Shown: one piece after another, positions 45,858 to 56,670 of the stretch
How the letters are laid out: the number at the start of each line of letters is the position of its first letter
Numbering within the stretch: position 1 is the stretch's first letter
NCBI RefSeq assembly: GCF_001437205.1
Contig: NZ_JQAZ01000001.1
Location: 124,001-188,000 of the forward strand
DNA length: 64,000 bases
Direction of reading: 5' to 3'
Origin: Lactobacillus selangorensis
GTDB lineage: Bacteria; Bacillota; Bacilli; Lactobacillales; Lactobacillaceae
Program-made: the position numbers and the translations under genes
The notes under the pieces: generated by a model
What the model was told of the DNA's origin: nothing
Databases searched by the model: none
What the model saw: only the letters and a program-made list of their open reading frames with translations

Positions 45858-48800
45858 GTGGCATTATCAAAGCAGGAATTGTTCCAGAAACTGTTGGAAC
45901 AAATCCAACTGCCAGAGCAGATTGTCAATTATCCAGGCTTTAAAGAGGCGGCCGTCGATCAGGTGATCGTGCATGCCCAATCGCGCCGGTGGGAATTCCA
46001 TCTGCAATTCCAGGATATTTTACCGTTTCAGATTTTCGAACAGCTGCAGCAGACGATGCTGACGGCCTTTCGTGATATCGCCAAGGTTTCCGTTCAAATC
46101 GAAACGACCGCACCGCAAGTGACGGACGCCAATTTAGCGGCTTACTGGCAATATGTCATTTCCGCCAGCGGACTAAAATCGCCGCTGGTCCAAGAATTAT
46201 TTGATAAGCAGACGCCGTACCTTGAAGGCAAACAAGTGATGCTGGTGGCCGATAATGAAGTCATCCAGAATTTCTTGACCCAGCAGGCGCTGGGACCGCT
46301 CGAAGAGAGTTACCAGACGGTTGGATTTCCGTCCTTCAATGTGCACACAATCGTTGATGAGTCGGCGAGTCAGGAAAAAATCGATGCCTTCAAAGCCGAC
46401 AAAGCTAAGAAAGATGCGGCACTTGCCAAAAAAGCATCCGAGCAGCTCAAAAAGAATGCGGCTGAAAAGAAAAAGAAAGCCAGTGAACCGGGTGAATACA
46501 CCGGGCCGATTGCTTTAGGCCGGACAATCAACGATCAGGAACCGACAAAGCAGATGAGCACGATTACCGAAGAAGAACGGTCGGTCGTTATCGAAGGGTA
46601 TATTTTCAATAGCGAAGTGCGTGTTCTCCGTTCGGGCCGGCAGCTGCTGATCTTGAAAGTAACCGACTATTCGTCCTCCTTTACCGTCAAGAAATTTTCT
46701 CGCAACGAAAAAGAAGAGGCCATTTTTGCGGCTATCAAGACCGGCATGTGGGTCAAGATTCGGGGCAATGTCCAAGAAGATAACTTCGTGCGGGATTTGG
46801 TCGTCAATGCGAATGACATCATGCAAGTTGACCATCCGGTCCGCCAGGATACTGCTGAGGGCGAACACCGGGTTGAATTACATCTGCACACCAATATGTC
46901 GCAGATGGATGCCTTGCCGAGTATCAGTGATTACGTCAAACGGGCGGCCGATTGGGGTCAAACGGCGATTGCAGTCACCGACCATTATGCGTTGCAGGCT
47001 TACCCGGAAGCCTATCAGGCCGGCCAGAAGAATAATGTCAAGATTTTGTATGGCGTTGAAGTGAACTTGGTCGACGATGGAACGCCGATTGCCTATAATC
47101 TGCAGGATATCGAACTTGAACCAGCTGAATATGTCGTCTTTGATTTGGAAACAACGGGGTTATCGGCCGTTTATGACCGGGCAATCGAAGTTGCTGCCGT
47201 TAAAATGAAAGATGGGGCGGTCATCGATCATTTCGAAGAATTTATCGATCCGGGGCATCCGTTGTCTGAATTCACGACCAATTTGACCCATATCACTGAT
47301 GAAATGGTCCATGGGTCCAAGTCGGAACAAGAAGTGATGGATGAATTCCGTGCGTTCTGCAAAGGGACGATTATGGTCGGTCATAACGTCACGTTCGATG
47401 TCGGCTTCATCAATAGTGCTTACCGGCGTTATGACGAGCCCGAGATTTCCAATCCGATTATTGATACTTTGGAATTATCCCGCTTACTGCATCCTGAATA
47501 CAAGAATCATAAGTTGGACAGTTTGGCCAAACGTTACAAGATTAGTTTGGAACACCATCATCGTGCCAATGCCGATGCGGAGTCGACCGGCTATTTGATG
47601 TACAAACTGTTCAAAGAAGCTGAAAAGAAATATGGAATCACCAACGACAAGCAGCTGAACGACCATGTTGGCGAAAACGAGGCTTATAAACAGTCCCGTC
47701 CGACCCATGCGACCGTTTTTGCGCAAACACAGGCTGGTTTAAAGAATCTGTTTAAACTGGTGTCGGCTTCGATGGTCAAGTACTATTATCGGACCCCTCG
47801 TGTGCCTCGTAGTGTGCTCCAGAAGTATCGGGACGGTTTGCTGGTCGGTTCGGCCTGCGGGTCCGGCGATGTTTTCATTGCAATGGTGCAAAAAGGGTAT
47901 GGCGAAGCCTTGAAGAAGGCCCGTTATTACGACTACATCGAAGTGATGCCGAAAGCCAATTATCAGCCGATGATTGATAGCGGGCTGATTGCCGATGACC
48001 AGCAGCTTGAAGAAATTCTGACCAATCTGGTTAAAATCGGTGATGAACTCAACAAGCCGGTTGTCGCAACTGGCGATGCGCACTACTTGGATACGACCGA
48101 TGCGATTTACCGCAAGATTCTGATTCACTCGATGGGCGGGGCTAATCCGTTGAATCGCAATCCGTTGCCGGATGTCCATTTCCGGACGACGGATGAAATG
48201 CTGAAGGCCTTCGACTTTCTTGATGATGCGACCGCCCACAAAATTGTAGTCGAAAACACCCACAAGATTGCCGATATGATCGATGACATCGTGCCGGTGA
48301 AGGATAAACTGTATACACCGAAAATTCCAGGTGCCGAAGATGAAGTCCGCCAGAAGACGATGGATGAAGCCCATCGTTTGTATGGCGCTGAGCTGCCTGA
48401 TTTGGTCCAAGAACGGCTCGATAAGGAATTGAAGAGTATTATCGGAAATGGTTTCTCGGTCATTTACTTGATTGCGCAGCGGCTTGTGCATAAATCGAAC
48501 AAAGATGGTTATTTGGTTGGGTCACGTGGGTCCGTTGGGTCCAGTCTGGTCGCAACGATGTTCGGGATTACCGAAGTCAATCCATTGCCGCCGCATTATC
48601 GGTGTCCTAAGTGCCAGTATTCCGAATTCTTTACCAAAGGGGAAATCGGGTCTGGGTTCGATTTGCCCGACAAACGGTGTCCAAACTGCGGGACACCGCT
48701 GCACAAAGACGGCCATGATATTCCTTTCGAAACCTTCTTAGGGTTCCACGGCGACAAGGTGCCGGATATCGATTTGAACTTCTCCGGCGATTATCAGCCG

Positions 48801-50198
48801 ATTGCCCATAACTATATGCAGGTCCTGTTCGGCGAGAACAATGTGTTCCGGGCTGGGACGATTGGTACGGTGGCCGATAAGACGGCGTATGGGTACGTCA
48901 AAGCCTATGAACGAGATACCGAACAGCAATTTCGGGCCGCTGAAGTTGATCGGCTCGCAAAAGGGGCGACCGGCGTCAAACGGACGACTGGCCAGCATCC
49001 GGCCGGTATCTTGATTGTGCCGAACTATATGGATATTTTCGACTTTACGCCGATTCAATACCCAGCCGACGATCAGACCGCTGCTTGGAAGACGACGCAT
49101 TTTGATTTCCATTCGATTCATGACAACATCCTGAAAATGGATATTCTGGGCCATGATGATCCGACGATGATCCGGATGCTCCAAGATCTTTCCGGCATCA
49201 ATCCAAAGTCAATTCCGACTGACGATCCTGGCGTCATGGCCTTGTTCTCTGGGACGAGTTCATTGGGCGTTACGCCCGAACAGATCAATTCGAAGATGGG
49301 AACACTTGGTGTGCCTGAATTCGGAACGCGTTTTGTGCGGGGCATGCTTGAAGAAACCAAACCGACGACCTTTGCAGAACTGCTCCAGATTTCGGGGCTG
49401 TCGCATGGGACCGATGTGTGGCTGGGCAATGCCGAAGAACTGATTAAAGATGGCACCGTCACCTTAAAAGATGTCATTGGCTGCCGTGATAACATTATGA
49501 TGGATTTAATTCATTGGGGCATGGACTCGTCGATGTCCTTCCAGATTATGGAACATGTGCGTAAGGGACGTGGGATTCCGGATGAATGGCAGGATGCCAT
49601 GCGGTCCAACCCCAATGTGCCGGATTGGTACATCGATTCGTGTCTGAAGATCAAGTACATGTTCCCGAAGGCGCATGCGACAGCTTATATCCTGATGGCG
49701 CTGCGGATTGCGTACTTCAAAGTGTACTATCCGATTATTTACTACTGTGCCTACTTCTCCGTGCGGGCCGACAATTTCGACCTGATCGCCATGTCGCGTG
49801 GCAAGCAGGCCGTCAAGGATGCGATGAAGGTGATCAACGAAAAGGGCAACGATGCGACTGCCAATGAAAAAGGCTTGCTGACCGTCCTTGAGATTGCCAA
49901 TGAGTGTTTGGAACGGGGTTTCAATATTAAAATGATCGATATCAACAAATCCGATGCTGAAAACTTTATTATTGAAGACGACCACACTTTGCTGGCCCCA
50001 TTCCGAGCTGTCCCTGGTTTAGGGGATAACGTTGCCAAGCAGATTGTGTCGGCACGGGAGGAAAAACCGTTTTTGTCAAAGGAAGATTTAGCCACACGGG
50101 GCAAAGTTTCGAAGACGTTGATTGAATATATGACTGAAAATGGGGTCCTCGATGGATTACCGGATGAAAATCAGTTGAGCTTATTTGACATGATGTAG
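45858..50198 (+). CDS. polC: DNA polymerase III alpha subunit, Gram-positive type PolC
   Basis: PolC is the leading-strand replicase of Firmicutes. The 1446-residue protein has an N-terminal domain, an OB fold (about 235-325), a split PHP domain starting with [10 protein letters not shown] (342-351), and an inserted DnaQ-like 3'-5' exonuclease beginning VFDLETTG (Asp429, Glu431) and ending with HRANADAE. The C-family polymerase core follows, including a zinc finger CPKC...CPNCG and the [12 protein letters not shown] catalytic segment. GTG 45858 follows AAAGGAGG. Length fits the family. A terminator lies just upstream. Confidence 0.97.
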   Translation: MALSKQELFQKLLEQIQLPEQIVNYPGFKEAAVDQVIVHAQSRRWEFHLQFQDILPFQIFEQLQQTMLTAFRDIAKVSVQIETTAPQVTDANLAAYWQYVISASGLKSPLVQELFDKQTPYLEGKQVMLVADNEVIQNFLTQQALGPLEESYQTVGFPSFNVHTIVDESASQEKIDAFKADKAKKDAALAKKASEQLKKNAAEKKKKASEPGEYTGPIALGRTINDQEPTKQMSTITEEERSVVIEGYIFNSEVRVLRSGRQLLILKVTDYSSSFTVKKFSRNEKEEAIFAAIKTGMWVKIRGNVQEDNFVRDLVVNANDIMQVDHPVRQDTAEGEHRVELHLHTNMSQMDALPSISDYVKRAADWGQTAIAVTDHYALQAYPEAYQAGQKNNVKILYGVEVNLVDDGTPIAYNLQDIELEPAEYVVFDLETTGLSAVYDRAIEVAAVKMKDGAVIDHFEEFIDPGHPLSEFTTNLTHITDEMVHGSKSEQEVMDEFRAFCKGTIMVGHNVTFDVGFINSAYRRYDEPEISNPIIDTLELSRLLHPEYKNHKLDSLAKRYKISLEHHHRANADAESTGYLMYKLFKEAEKKYGITNDKQLNDHVGENEAYKQSRPTHATVFAQTQAGLKNLFKLVSASMVKYYYRTPRVPRSVLQKYRDGLLVGSACGSGDVFIAMVQKGYGEALKKARYYDYIEVMPKANYQPMIDSGLIADDQQLEEILTNLVKIGDELNKPVVATGDAHYLDTTDAIYRKILIHSMGGANPLNRNPLPDVHFRTTDEMLKAFDFLDDATAHKIVVENTHKIADMIDDIVPVKDKLYTPKIPGAEDEVRQKTMDEAHRLYGAELPDLVQERLDKELKSIIGNGFSVIYLIAQRLVHKSNKDGYLVGSRGSVGSSLVATMFGITEVNPLPPHYRCPKCQYSEFFTKGEIGSGFDLPDKRCPNCGTPLHKDGHDIPFETFLGFHGDKVPDIDLNFSGDYQPIAHNYMQVLFGENNVFRAGTIGTVADKTAYGYVKAYERDTEQQFRAAEVDRLAKGATGVKRTTGQHPAGILIVPNYMDIFDFTPIQYPADDQTAAWKTTHFDFHSIHDNILKMDILGHDDPTMIRMLQDLSGINPKSIPTDDPGVMALFSGTSSLGVTPEQINSKMGTLGVPEFGTRFVRGMLEETKPTTFAELLQISGLSHGTDVWLGNAEELIKDGTVTLKDVIGCRDNIMMDLIHWGMDSSMSFQIMEHVRKGRGIPDEWQDAMRSNPNVPDWYIDSCLKIKYMFPKAHATAYILMALRIAYFKVYYPIIYYCAYFSVRADNFDLIAMSRGKQAVKDAMKVINEKGNDATANEKGLLTVLEIANECLERGFNIKMIDINKSDAENFIIEDDHTLLAPFRAVPGLGDNVAKQIVSAREEKPFLSKEDLATRGKVSKTLIEYMTENGVLDGLPDENQLSLFDMM

Positions 50199-50199
50199 G

Positions 50200-50228
50200 T
50201 TGTCGGAACGGCAAAGTTATGTTAAACT
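50200..50228 (+). promoter_or_regulatory. Promoter of the rimP-nusA-infB operon
   Basis: TTGTCG and TAAACT are separated by 17 bases, starting just after the polC stop. The leader of about 95 nt contains an intrinsic terminator. Confidence 0.65.
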
Positions 50229-50257
50229 AGGTTTATGTAATTCGATACTTCTGAAGG

Positions 50258-50284
50258 GAGTGAGCAGGGATGCTCGCTCTTTTT
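50258..50284 (+). terminator. Leader terminator (attenuator) before rimP
   Basis: GAGTGAGCA pairs with TGCTCGCTC over 9 positions (one wobble) with a 4-base loop, then five T. It lies between the operon promoter and rimP, so it must be read through for nusA and infB expression. Confidence 0.88.
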
Positions 50285-50333
50285 ATTGCAAATTATTCAA
50301 ACAGACATAAAATTCATCAAAGGAGGGAAATTG

Positions 50334-50810
50334 TTGAGTTCATCAGTCGTTGAAATCGTGCGTGATTTAGTCACGCCTATTGTCGAGGCGCATCACCTTG
50401 AGCTGGTCGACGTGGAATATGTGAAGGAAGGACCCAGCTGGTTTTTACGAATCTATGTCGATAAACCGGGCGGTATCACCATTGAAGAGTGTGCTACAGT
50501 CAGTGACGAGTTAAGTGAAAAACTAGATGCCTTGGATCCCGATCCGATTCCGCAAGCATACATGCTGGAGGTTTCCTCGCCCGGCGCCGAACGGCCTTTG
50601 AAGAAAGAGGCCGATTATGAGGCTGCTGTGGACCAATATGTCCATTTTTCATTTTATAAAGCGATCAACGGGCACAAGTTTTATGAGGGCACTTTGAATG
50701 AAGTGACTCCGGATACGGTGACCTTGACGATCAAGGATAAAACACGTCGCAAGCAGATCACAATCGATCGCAAGCAAATTGCCAAGGCACGCTTGGCAAT
50801 CGAATTTTAA
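50334..50810 (+). CDS. rimP: Ribosome maturation factor RimP
   Basis: RimP assists early 30S assembly. The 158-residue protein has the N-terminal [26 protein letters not shown] segment (core [19 protein letters not shown]), [14 protein letters not shown] and [12 protein letters not shown], then a C-terminal SH3-like domain. I start at TTG 50334, 7 bases after GGAGG; a TTG at 50331 is only 4 bases away and less likely. It heads the nusA operon, the usual place. Confidence 0.94.
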   Translation: MSSSVVEIVRDLVTPIVEAHHLELVDVEYVKEGPSWFLRIYVDKPGGITIEECATVSDELSEKLDALDPDPIPQAYMLEVSSPGAERPLKKEADYEAAVDQYVHFSFYKAINGHKFYEGTLNEVTPDTVTLTIKDKTRRKQITIDRKQIAKARLAIEF

Positions 50811-50827
50811 CAAAGGAAGGATTTCTC

Positions 50828-51937
50828 ATGAGCAAGGAATTAGTAAACGCCCTTGACCAGCTTGAAAAAGAAAAAGGGGTCAAAAAGGAGGTCGTCGTTG
50901 AAGCATTGGAGGCGGCACTCGTTTCGGCCTACAAGCGCAATTATGGCCAGGCCCAAAACGTGGAAGTGGATTTTGACCAAAAGAAGGGCGACATTCACGT
51001 TTATGCCGTTAAGGAAGTCACCAACGAAGTGTTCGATTCCCGTTTGGAAGTGAGCTTGAAGGATGCCTTGAACATCAATAAAGCTTATGAAGTCGGCGAT
51101 GAGATCAAGTTTGAAGTGACCCCGCAGGACTTCGGCCGAATCGCTGCCCAAACTGCTAAACAGGTCATTATGCAACGGGTCCGTGAAGCAGAACGGGGCA
51201 TCGTTTATGACGAATACAGCCAGTACGAAAATGAAATCATGACTGGGGTCGTTGAACGCCGGGACAATAAGTTTGTCTACGTCAACTTGGGCAAGATTGA
51301 AGCCGTTTTAGGCAAACAGGATCAGATGCCGAATGAAACTTATCATCCCCATGATCGAATCAAAGTTTATGTGACGAAAGTTGAAAACTCCGCTAAAGGG
51401 CCGCAAGTCTTCGTTTCACGAACACATCCCGATTTCGTTAAGCGCCTCTTCGAACAAGAAGTGCCGGAAATTTACGATGGAATCGTTGAAATCGTAGCGG
51501 CCGCTCGTGAAGCCGGCGACCGGACTAAGTTAGCCGTTCGTTCGACCGATCCGAACGTCGATGCCGTTGGGACTTGTGTCGGGCCTAAGGGGAGCCGTGT
51601 TCAAGCCGTTGTCAACGAGCTCCATGGTGAAAACATGGATATTGTTGCTTGGGATGAAGACCCAGCCGTTTACATTGCCAATGCTTTGAATCCGGCCCAA
51701 GTGCTTGATGTGCAGTTTGACCCTGAAAACGACCATGCTTGCACCGTCGTGGTTCCCGATTATCAATTGTCCTTGGCAATCGGTAAAAAAGGTCAGAATG
51801 CCCGTTTAGCGGCTAAACTGACTGGCTACAAGATCGATATCAAGTCCGAAACAGATATGGATAATGCCGACCAGGATGCAGATGACACCGAGACAACGGA
51901 TGATTCCGTTTCGTCTGATGATGTTCAGCAGTCCTGA
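50828..51937 (+). CDS. nusA: Transcription termination/antitermination protein NusA
   Basis: NusA binds RNA polymerase and modulates pausing, termination and antitermination. The 369-residue protein has the N-terminal domain (about 1-125), an S1 domain (GVVERRDNKFVYVNLGKIEA), and two KH domains (VGPKGSRVQAVVNEL and AIGKKGQNARLAAKLTGYKI; the core motifs are GPKG and GKKG). It lacks the C-terminal acidic repeats of E. coli, as in Firmicutes, and ends in a short Asp-rich tail. The upstream leader terminator makes autoregulation possible. Confidence 0.97.
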   Translation: MSKELVNALDQLEKEKGVKKEVVVEALEAALVSAYKRNYGQAQNVEVDFDQKKGDIHVYAVKEVTNEVFDSRLEVSLKDALNINKAYEVGDEIKFEVTPQDFGRIAAQTAKQVIMQRVREAERGIVYDEYSQYENEIMTGVVERRDNKFVYVNLGKIEAVLGKQDQMPNETYHPHDRIKVYVTKVENSAKGPQVFVSRTHPDFVKRLFEQEVPEIYDGIVEIVAAAREAGDRTKLAVRSTDPNVDAVGTCVGPKGSRVQAVVNELHGENMDIVAWDEDPAVYIANALNPAQVLDVQFDPENDHACTVVVPDYQLSLAIGKKGQNARLAAKLTGYKIDIKSETDMDNADQDADDTETTDDSVSSDDVQQS

Positions 51938-51959
51938 TCAGGCGAGGTGGTGAAAGAGC

Positions 51960-52262
51960 ATGAAAAAGAGAAAGATCCCGATGCGCAAAGATATTATTTC
52001 CAATGAAATGAAACCGAAAAAGGAAATGGTCCGCATTGTGAAGAACCAAGCCGGCGAGATCAGTATTGATCCGACGGGGAAGAAGTCGGGGCGTGGGGCC
52101 TACGTTTCATTGGAACCAGCTGCGATCAAAAAGGCTAAGGATAAGCATCTGCTGGATGCCGCCTTTGGTCTCAAGATTGCCGATGACTTTTATGATGAAC
52201 TGTATGCTTACGTCGATCATCAAAAAGCCCGTCAGGAATTATTTGGAAATCAATCGAAATGA
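51960..52262 (+). CDS. ylxR: YlxR family RNA-binding/nucleoid protein (RnpM)
   Basis: A 100-residue YlxR (DUF448) protein. The family core MRKDIISNEMKPKKEMVRIV, then SGRGAYVSLE is present, though the usual CxxC-type start is replaced by KIPMRKD with no cysteine. YlxR in Bacillus binds RNase P RNA (RnpM) and affects nucleoid-linked transcription. It overlaps ylxQ by 4 bases (ATGA). It sits in the nusA-infB operon as expected. Confidence 0.93.
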   Translation: MKKRKIPMRKDIISNEMKPKKEMVRIVKNQAGEISIDPTGKKSGRGAYVSLEPAAIKKAKDKHLLDAAFGLKIADDFYDELYAYVDHQKARQELFGNQSK

Positions 52263-52579
52263 TTACGACCAAACAACGACTCCTGCAATTGTTAGGATTG
52301 GCGCAGCGGGCAAGCAAGATTGTCTCGGGTGAGCCGCAGGTCCTAACGGCGATTCGCACACAAAGTGCTAAACTGGTCTTTGTAGGAAGCGATAGTGGTC
52401 AGGCGACCGCTAAAAAGATTCGGGATAAATGTCACTATTATCAAATCGACATCACAGAAGCCTTATCAAAACAAGAATTGAGCATGGCACTCGGCCGGAA
52501 ACGGACGGTCATTGCAGTGGTTGATCAGGGCTTCGCTAAAAAGATGGCACAATTAGTTAATCAAATGCAAACTGGGTAG
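52259..52579 (+). CDS. ylxQ: L7Ae-family K-turn RNA-binding protein YlxQ
   Basis: A 106-residue protein of the L7Ae/L30e superfamily, the group that binds kink-turn RNA. The fold pattern is visible: LLQLLGLAQRASKIVSGE, KLVFVGSDSGQATAKKI, then RTVIAVVDQGFAKKM. The natural RNA target in Firmicutes is not settled. It is translationally coupled to ylxR and lies 66 bases before infB. Confidence 0.92.
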   Translation: MITTKQRLLQLLGLAQRASKIVSGEPQVLTAIRTQSAKLVFVGSDSGQATAKKIRDKCHYYQIDITEALSKQELSMALGRKRTVIAVVDQGFAKKMAQLVNQMQTG

Positions 52580-52645
52580 CGTGTGTCGGCAAGTGTTGGC
52601 ACACGCCCCATGGAATCGACCATCAGGTCAAAGGAGCGTGAAAAT

Positions 52646-55249
52646 ATGGCGAAAAAGCGAGTCTACGAATTTGCAAAAGAAATGAAGGTCCCAAGTAAAA
52701 CCGTCTTGGCGGCCGCAAAAGCGCAAGGAATCACTGTTAAGAACCATATGTCAACAATTGACGTACACGAAGAGCAACAATTAAAGACGGCATTACAAAA
52801 ACATGCTGCCAAGCAGTCCACTCAGGCTGCACCAGCACCGAAAAAAGCTGCACCAAAGCCGGCGAGCCATCCGCAGACGGCTCATCAGCCGCAAGCAGCC
52901 GCTCACACGACCCAGCAGAATCATCCTGCTGCACAGCATGCAACTCAGAATCATCGTGCACAAAGTACGCAGAACCATGCCAACAACAATCATGGTCAAA
53001 GTACCCAAAACCATGTGAACAACAATGCACAGAATCATCAGAATCACAATAATCATTCGAATAACCAGCATGCCAATAATGGGCAGAACCATTCGAACAA
53101 TCAGCATAGCAACAACCGCAACAATAACCAGCACAATGGCAACCAAAATCACAGTAACAACCGGAATCAGAATGGCACGCAGAATCGTTCAACGAACAAC
53201 AACAATCGGAATAACCAAAATCATTCCAACAATCGTTCGCAGCAGAACCATTCAAATGTAACGGCCAGCCATAATCAGACAACCAATTCGACTCGTTCAA
53301 CGGCTCGCAGTGCGCAGGATCATCCAGTGCGGGGCAACAATAACCAGCACAATAACTTCCGCAGCCGCAACAATAACAACAATCGGGGCCGTTACGGCAA
53401 CAATCGTTACAATAAAAAGAACCGGAAGAATCGCAATCAGCATCGCAACGAACCAAAGAAGCAGATGCCGCAGCGTAAAGATCGTCCGTTGCCAGAAACA
53501 TTGGTTTACACGGTCGGTATGAATGCCCAGGATTTGGGTAAAATCTTGCACCGTGAACCAGCTGAAATCATCAAGAAGTTGTTCATGTTAGGTGTGATGG
53601 TTAACCAGAACCAGTCGCTTGACAAGGATACAATTGAATTGTTAGCCGCCGATTACGGAATCAATGCGCAAGAAAAAGTCGAAGAAGATATTTCCGATTT
53701 GGATAAGGTCTTCGAAGAAGAGGAGCACAATACCCAGAACCAGCAGCCACGTCCGCCAGTCGTTACCATCATGGGACACGTTGATCATGGGAAGACAACT
53801 TTGCTGGATAAATTACGGCATACGCATGTAACCGCTGGTGAAGCCGGCGGAATCACTCAGCACATCGGGGCTTATCAGACTCGTTTGGATGACCGTCTGG
53901 TTACCTTTTTGGATACACCAGGACATGCGGCCTTCTCCGACATGCGTGCTCGTGGGGCCCAAATCACTGATATCATCGTCTTAGTCGTTGCGGCGGATGA
54001 TGGGGTTATGCCGCAGGCTATCGAAGCTATCAACCATGCGAAAGCAGCGAAAGTACCTGTTATCGTTGCCGTTAACAAGATTGATAAGCCAGGTGCCAAT
54101 CCGAACCATGTCATGGAACAATTGACGGAATACGGTTTGATTCCTGAAGATTGGGGCGGCGACACGATCTTTGTTCAAATCTCTGCTAAGATGGGGACAA
54201 ACATCGACCAGCTGCTCGAAATGATTTTGCTCGAAGCCGATGTGCTTGAATTGAAGGCTAACCCAGACCAGAAAGCGGTCGGGACTGTCATCGAAGCACG
54301 TTTGGATAAGGGGAAAGGTCCAATCGCAACCTTACTGGTTCAGCAAGGGACTTTGCATACTGGTGACCCAATCGTTGTTGGCAATACGTACGGACGCGTC
54401 CGTGTCATGGCCAATGACCATGCACGCCGTGTTAAGACAGCTGGTCCATCGATGCCAGTTCAAATCACTGGTTTGAATGATGTTCCCGAAGCGGCTGATA
54501 AATTCGTTGTCTTCGATGATGAAAAGACAGCTCGTGCCGCTGGTGAAGAACGTGCTAAGAAAGCGCAAATGGAAGAACGGAGTCATACGAACAGCGTTAC
54601 TTTGGATAATTTGTTCGATACCATGAAGGAAGAACAATTAAAAGAAGTCGATGTCATCATCAAAGCCGATGTGCAGGGTTCTGTTGAAGCCTTGAAGAGC
54701 AGTTTTGAAAAGATCGATGTCAAAGGTGTTCGGGTCAATGTCATCCATGCAGCCGTTGGTGGAATCAACGAAAGTGATGTCACTTTAGCGGCTGCCAGTC
54801 ATGCCATCATTATCGGGTTCAACGTCCGTCCGTCTGCCAATGCCAAGGAACAAGCAGATGCCGACGGGGTTGATATCCGGCTGCACAACGTCATTTACAA
54901 TGCGATCGATGAAGTTGAATCCGCTATGAAGGGCATGCTCGAACCTGAATACAAAGAAAAGGTCATCGGTCAGTTGACTGTCCGTCAGACTTACAAAGTA
55001 TCCAAGTTGGGGACCATCGCCGGCTGTTACGTGGATAGCGGCAGCGTTACCAGCGATAGCAAAGTGCGTTTGATTCGTGACGGGATTGTGATTTATGATG
55101 GCGAAGTGGCCAGCTTGAAACGCTTCAAAGATGATGCGAAAGAAGTTAAGAAGGGTAATGAATGTGGGCTGATGATTGCTAACTACAACGATATCAAGGT
55201 TGACGATCAGCTTGAAGCTTACATTATGGAAGAAGTTCCCGTTCAATAA
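52646..55249 (+). CDS. infB: Translation initiation factor IF-2 with His/Asn/Gln-rich linker
   Basis: IF-2 brings fMet-tRNA to the 30S subunit. The 867-residue protein has a small IF2N domain (about 1-50), a long low-complexity linker (about 53-268) made mostly of Asn, His, Gln and Ser, a second IF2N domain (about 275-330), and then the GTPase with GHVDHGKT (377-384), [15 protein letters not shown] and the C-terminal beta barrels. ATG 52646 follows AAGGAG. The linker is much more biased than the Ala/Lys/Glu-rich linker of many bacteria, but similar linkers occur in lactobacilli. Confidence 0.97.
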   Translation: MAKKRVYEFAKEMKVPSKTVLAAAKAQGITVKNHMSTIDVHEEQQLKTALQKHAAKQSTQAAPAPKKAAPKPASHPQTAHQPQAAAHTTQQNHPAAQHATQNHRAQSTQNHANNNHGQSTQNHVNNNAQNHQNHNNHSNNQHANNGQNHSNNQHSNNRNNNQHNGNQNHSNNRNQNGTQNRSTNNNNRNNQNHSNNRSQQNHSNVTASHNQTTNSTRSTARSAQDHPVRGNNNQHNNFRSRNNNNNRGRYGNNRYNKKNRKNRNQHRNEPKKQMPQRKDRPLPETLVYTVGMNAQDLGKILHREPAEIIKKLFMLGVMVNQNQSLDKDTIELLAADYGINAQEKVEEDISDLDKVFEEEEHNTQNQQPRPPVVTIMGHVDHGKTTLLDKLRHTHVTAGEAGGITQHIGAYQTRLDDRLVTFLDTPGHAAFSDMRARGAQITDIIVLVVAADDGVMPQAIEAINHAKAAKVPVIVAVNKIDKPGANPNHVMEQLTEYGLIPEDWGGDTIFVQISAKMGTNIDQLLEMILLEADVLELKANPDQKAVGTVIEARLDKGKGPIATLLVQQGTLHTGDPIVVGNTYGRVRVMANDHARRVKTAGPSMPVQITGLNDVPEAADKFVVFDDEKTARAAGEERAKKAQMEERSHTNSVTLDNLFDTMKEEQLKEVDVIIKADVQGSVEALKSSFEKIDVKGVRVNVIHAAVGGINESDVTLAAASHAIIIGFNVRPSANAKEQADADGVDIRLHNVIYNAIDEVESAMKGMLEPEYKEKVIGQLTVRQTYKVSKLGTIAGCYVDSGSVTSDSKVRLIRDGIVIYDGEVASLKRFKDDAKEVKKGNECGLMIANYNDIKVDDQLEAYIMEEVPVQ

Positions 55250-55282
55250 ACTCAAGTTTGAGAATGAAGGAGGTGAACGACC

Positions 55283-55639
55283 GTGAAACATCGTATCGGT
55301 CGTGTTGAACAAGAAATTCAACGAGAAGTCAACGATATCTTGCTGAAGCGGGTGCGTGATCCTCGTGTTGAGGGCGTGACCATCACAGGTGTCGATTTGA
55401 CTGGCGATCTTCAGCAAGCGACGATCTACTACAGTATCCTGTCTGAAAAGGCGAGTGATGTAGAAAAGGTCCAAGCCGGACTGGACAAGGCTAAAGGGTT
55501 GATCCGGCACGAATTAGGCCAGCGAATCCGTTTGTACAAGATTCCTGAGCTGACGTTCGAACAGGATAAGTCCGTCCGTTATGGGGAACGGATCGATCAA
55601 TTGATTGACCAGCTCCATAAAGATGAAGCACAGAAATAG
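55283..55639 (+). CDS. rbfA: Ribosome-binding factor A
   Basis: RbfA helps process the 5' end of 16S rRNA. The 118-residue single KH-like domain protein begins MKHRIGRVEQEIQREVNDIL and has RDPRVEGVTITGVDL and LGQRIRLYKIPELTFEQDKS (first 20 residues shown). The start is GTG 55283 behind AAGGAGGTG. It ends the nusA-infB operon with a strong terminator. Confidence 0.96.
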   Translation: MKHRIGRVEQEIQREVNDILLKRVRDPRVEGVTITGVDLTGDLQQATIYYSILSEKASDVEKVQAGLDKAKGLIRHELGQRIRLYKIPELTFEQDKSVRYGERIDQLIDQLHKDEAQK

Positions 55640-55646
55640 GTTTTGC

Positions 55647-55676
55647 AAAAGAGTCCGCTGCGGCGGACTCTTTTTG
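55647..55676 (+). terminator. Terminator after rbfA
   Basis: GAGTCCGC and GCGGACTC form a perfect 8-bp stem (plus AA/TT) with a 4-base loop, followed by T. Confidence 0.93.
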
Positions 55677-55694
55677 TGTCATCGCAACTAATGG

Positions 55695-55700
55695 TATAAT
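55695..55700 (+). promoter_or_regulatory. Extended -10 promoter for truB-ribF-hemW
   Basis: A perfect TATAAT preceded by TGG. TTTTGT or TTGTGT upstream may act as a weak -35. Confidence 0.65.
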
Positions 55701-55734
55701 AGGCGTATTGAATTTTTTGAAGGGAGGTTTGGAC

Positions 55735-56652
55735 ATGGATGGAATTATTCCGCTGTACAAACCACGTGGCATGACGAGTTTTGATTGTGTGGCTAAGGTA
55801 CGGCGCATTGTCAACCAGCGTCGGGTTGGGCATAGCGGCACTTTAGATCCGGATGTTGATGGGGTGCTGCCGATTTGTGTCGGCCAAGCTACCAAAGTCG
55901 TTGAACTCTTAATGAACTCCGGCAAAACTTACCAAGGTGAAGTGACGTTGGGCTTTGCGACGACCACCGAAGATCTCTCTGGTGACACGATTGCGACGAA
56001 ACCAGTCGAATCTGAAGTTCCGGCGGCTCAGATTGATACCGTTCTCCAAGGGATGTTGGGTGAGAATATTCAGATTCCGCCGATGTACTCAGCAGTTAAA
56101 GTCAATGGCCGCCGTTTGTACGAATATGCCCGTGCCGGTGAAACGGTCGAACGGCCGCAGCGTAAAGTGGTTATTAGTCGCTTCGAACGTGACGGCGCAA
56201 TCGATTATTCACCCGAAAAGCAACGGGAACGGTTTAAGTTTCAAGTCGATTGTTCAAAGGGCACCTATGTCCGGACTTTAGCCGTTGATGTCGGCAAACA
56301 ACTGGGGTATCCGGCCGTGATGTCGGATTTGACTCGTCTGAAGAGCGGCGGTTTTCAACTCGGTCAGTGCGTAACCCTAGCACAATTGGCGGAACACAAG
56401 GAAGATGGGACGCTGAGTGAAATCATGCAGCCGCTCGATTGGGCATTGCGGGCTTTCCCACGTGTCGCTTTAACGGCCGAAGAATGGGCCCAAGTTCGAA
56501 ATGGGGTCTTCTTGGAATTGAATCAAACTGCCCCTAAAGTCAGTTTGGCTTACGAAGGCCACATCAAGGCCCTTTACCAGTTAATGGACGGGAAGAAAAA
56601 TGTTTATCGGCCCGATAAAATGTTTTTACAAAATGAAGGCGTTGCAGATTAG
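55735..56652 (+). CDS. truB: tRNA pseudouridine(55) synthase TruB
   Basis: TruB makes pseudouridine 55 in the T loop of tRNAs. The 305-residue protein starts with DGIIPLYKPRGMTSFDCV, has the catalytic motif GHSGTLDPDVDGVLP (catalytic Asp38), then the KTYQGEVTLGFATTTEDLSG segment and the C-terminal PUA-like region. The usual Leu-Ala-Thr after LDP is replaced by Asp-Val-Asp, a variation common in lactobacilli. ATG 55735 follows GGGAGG. ribF follows 18 bases later. Confidence 0.95.
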   Translation: MDGIIPLYKPRGMTSFDCVAKVRRIVNQRRVGHSGTLDPDVDGVLPICVGQATKVVELLMNSGKTYQGEVTLGFATTTEDLSGDTIATKPVESEVPAAQIDTVLQGMLGENIQIPPMYSAVKVNGRRLYEYARAGETVERPQRKVVISRFERDGAIDYSPEKQRERFKFQVDCSKGTYVRTLAVDVGKQLGYPAVMSDLTRLKSGGFQLGQCVTLAQLAEHKEDGTLSEIMQPLDWALRAFPRVALTAEEWAQVRNGVFLELNQTAPKVSLAYEGHIKALYQLMDGKKNVYRPDKMFLQNEGVAD

Positions 56653-56670
56653 AAAGGAAGGCACGAGGTT

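Noticed and set aside
52737-53501. Minus-strand frames opposite the infB linker
   Set aside because: These are Cys/Asp- or Ile/Val-rich shadows created by the repetitive His/Asn codons of IF-2.
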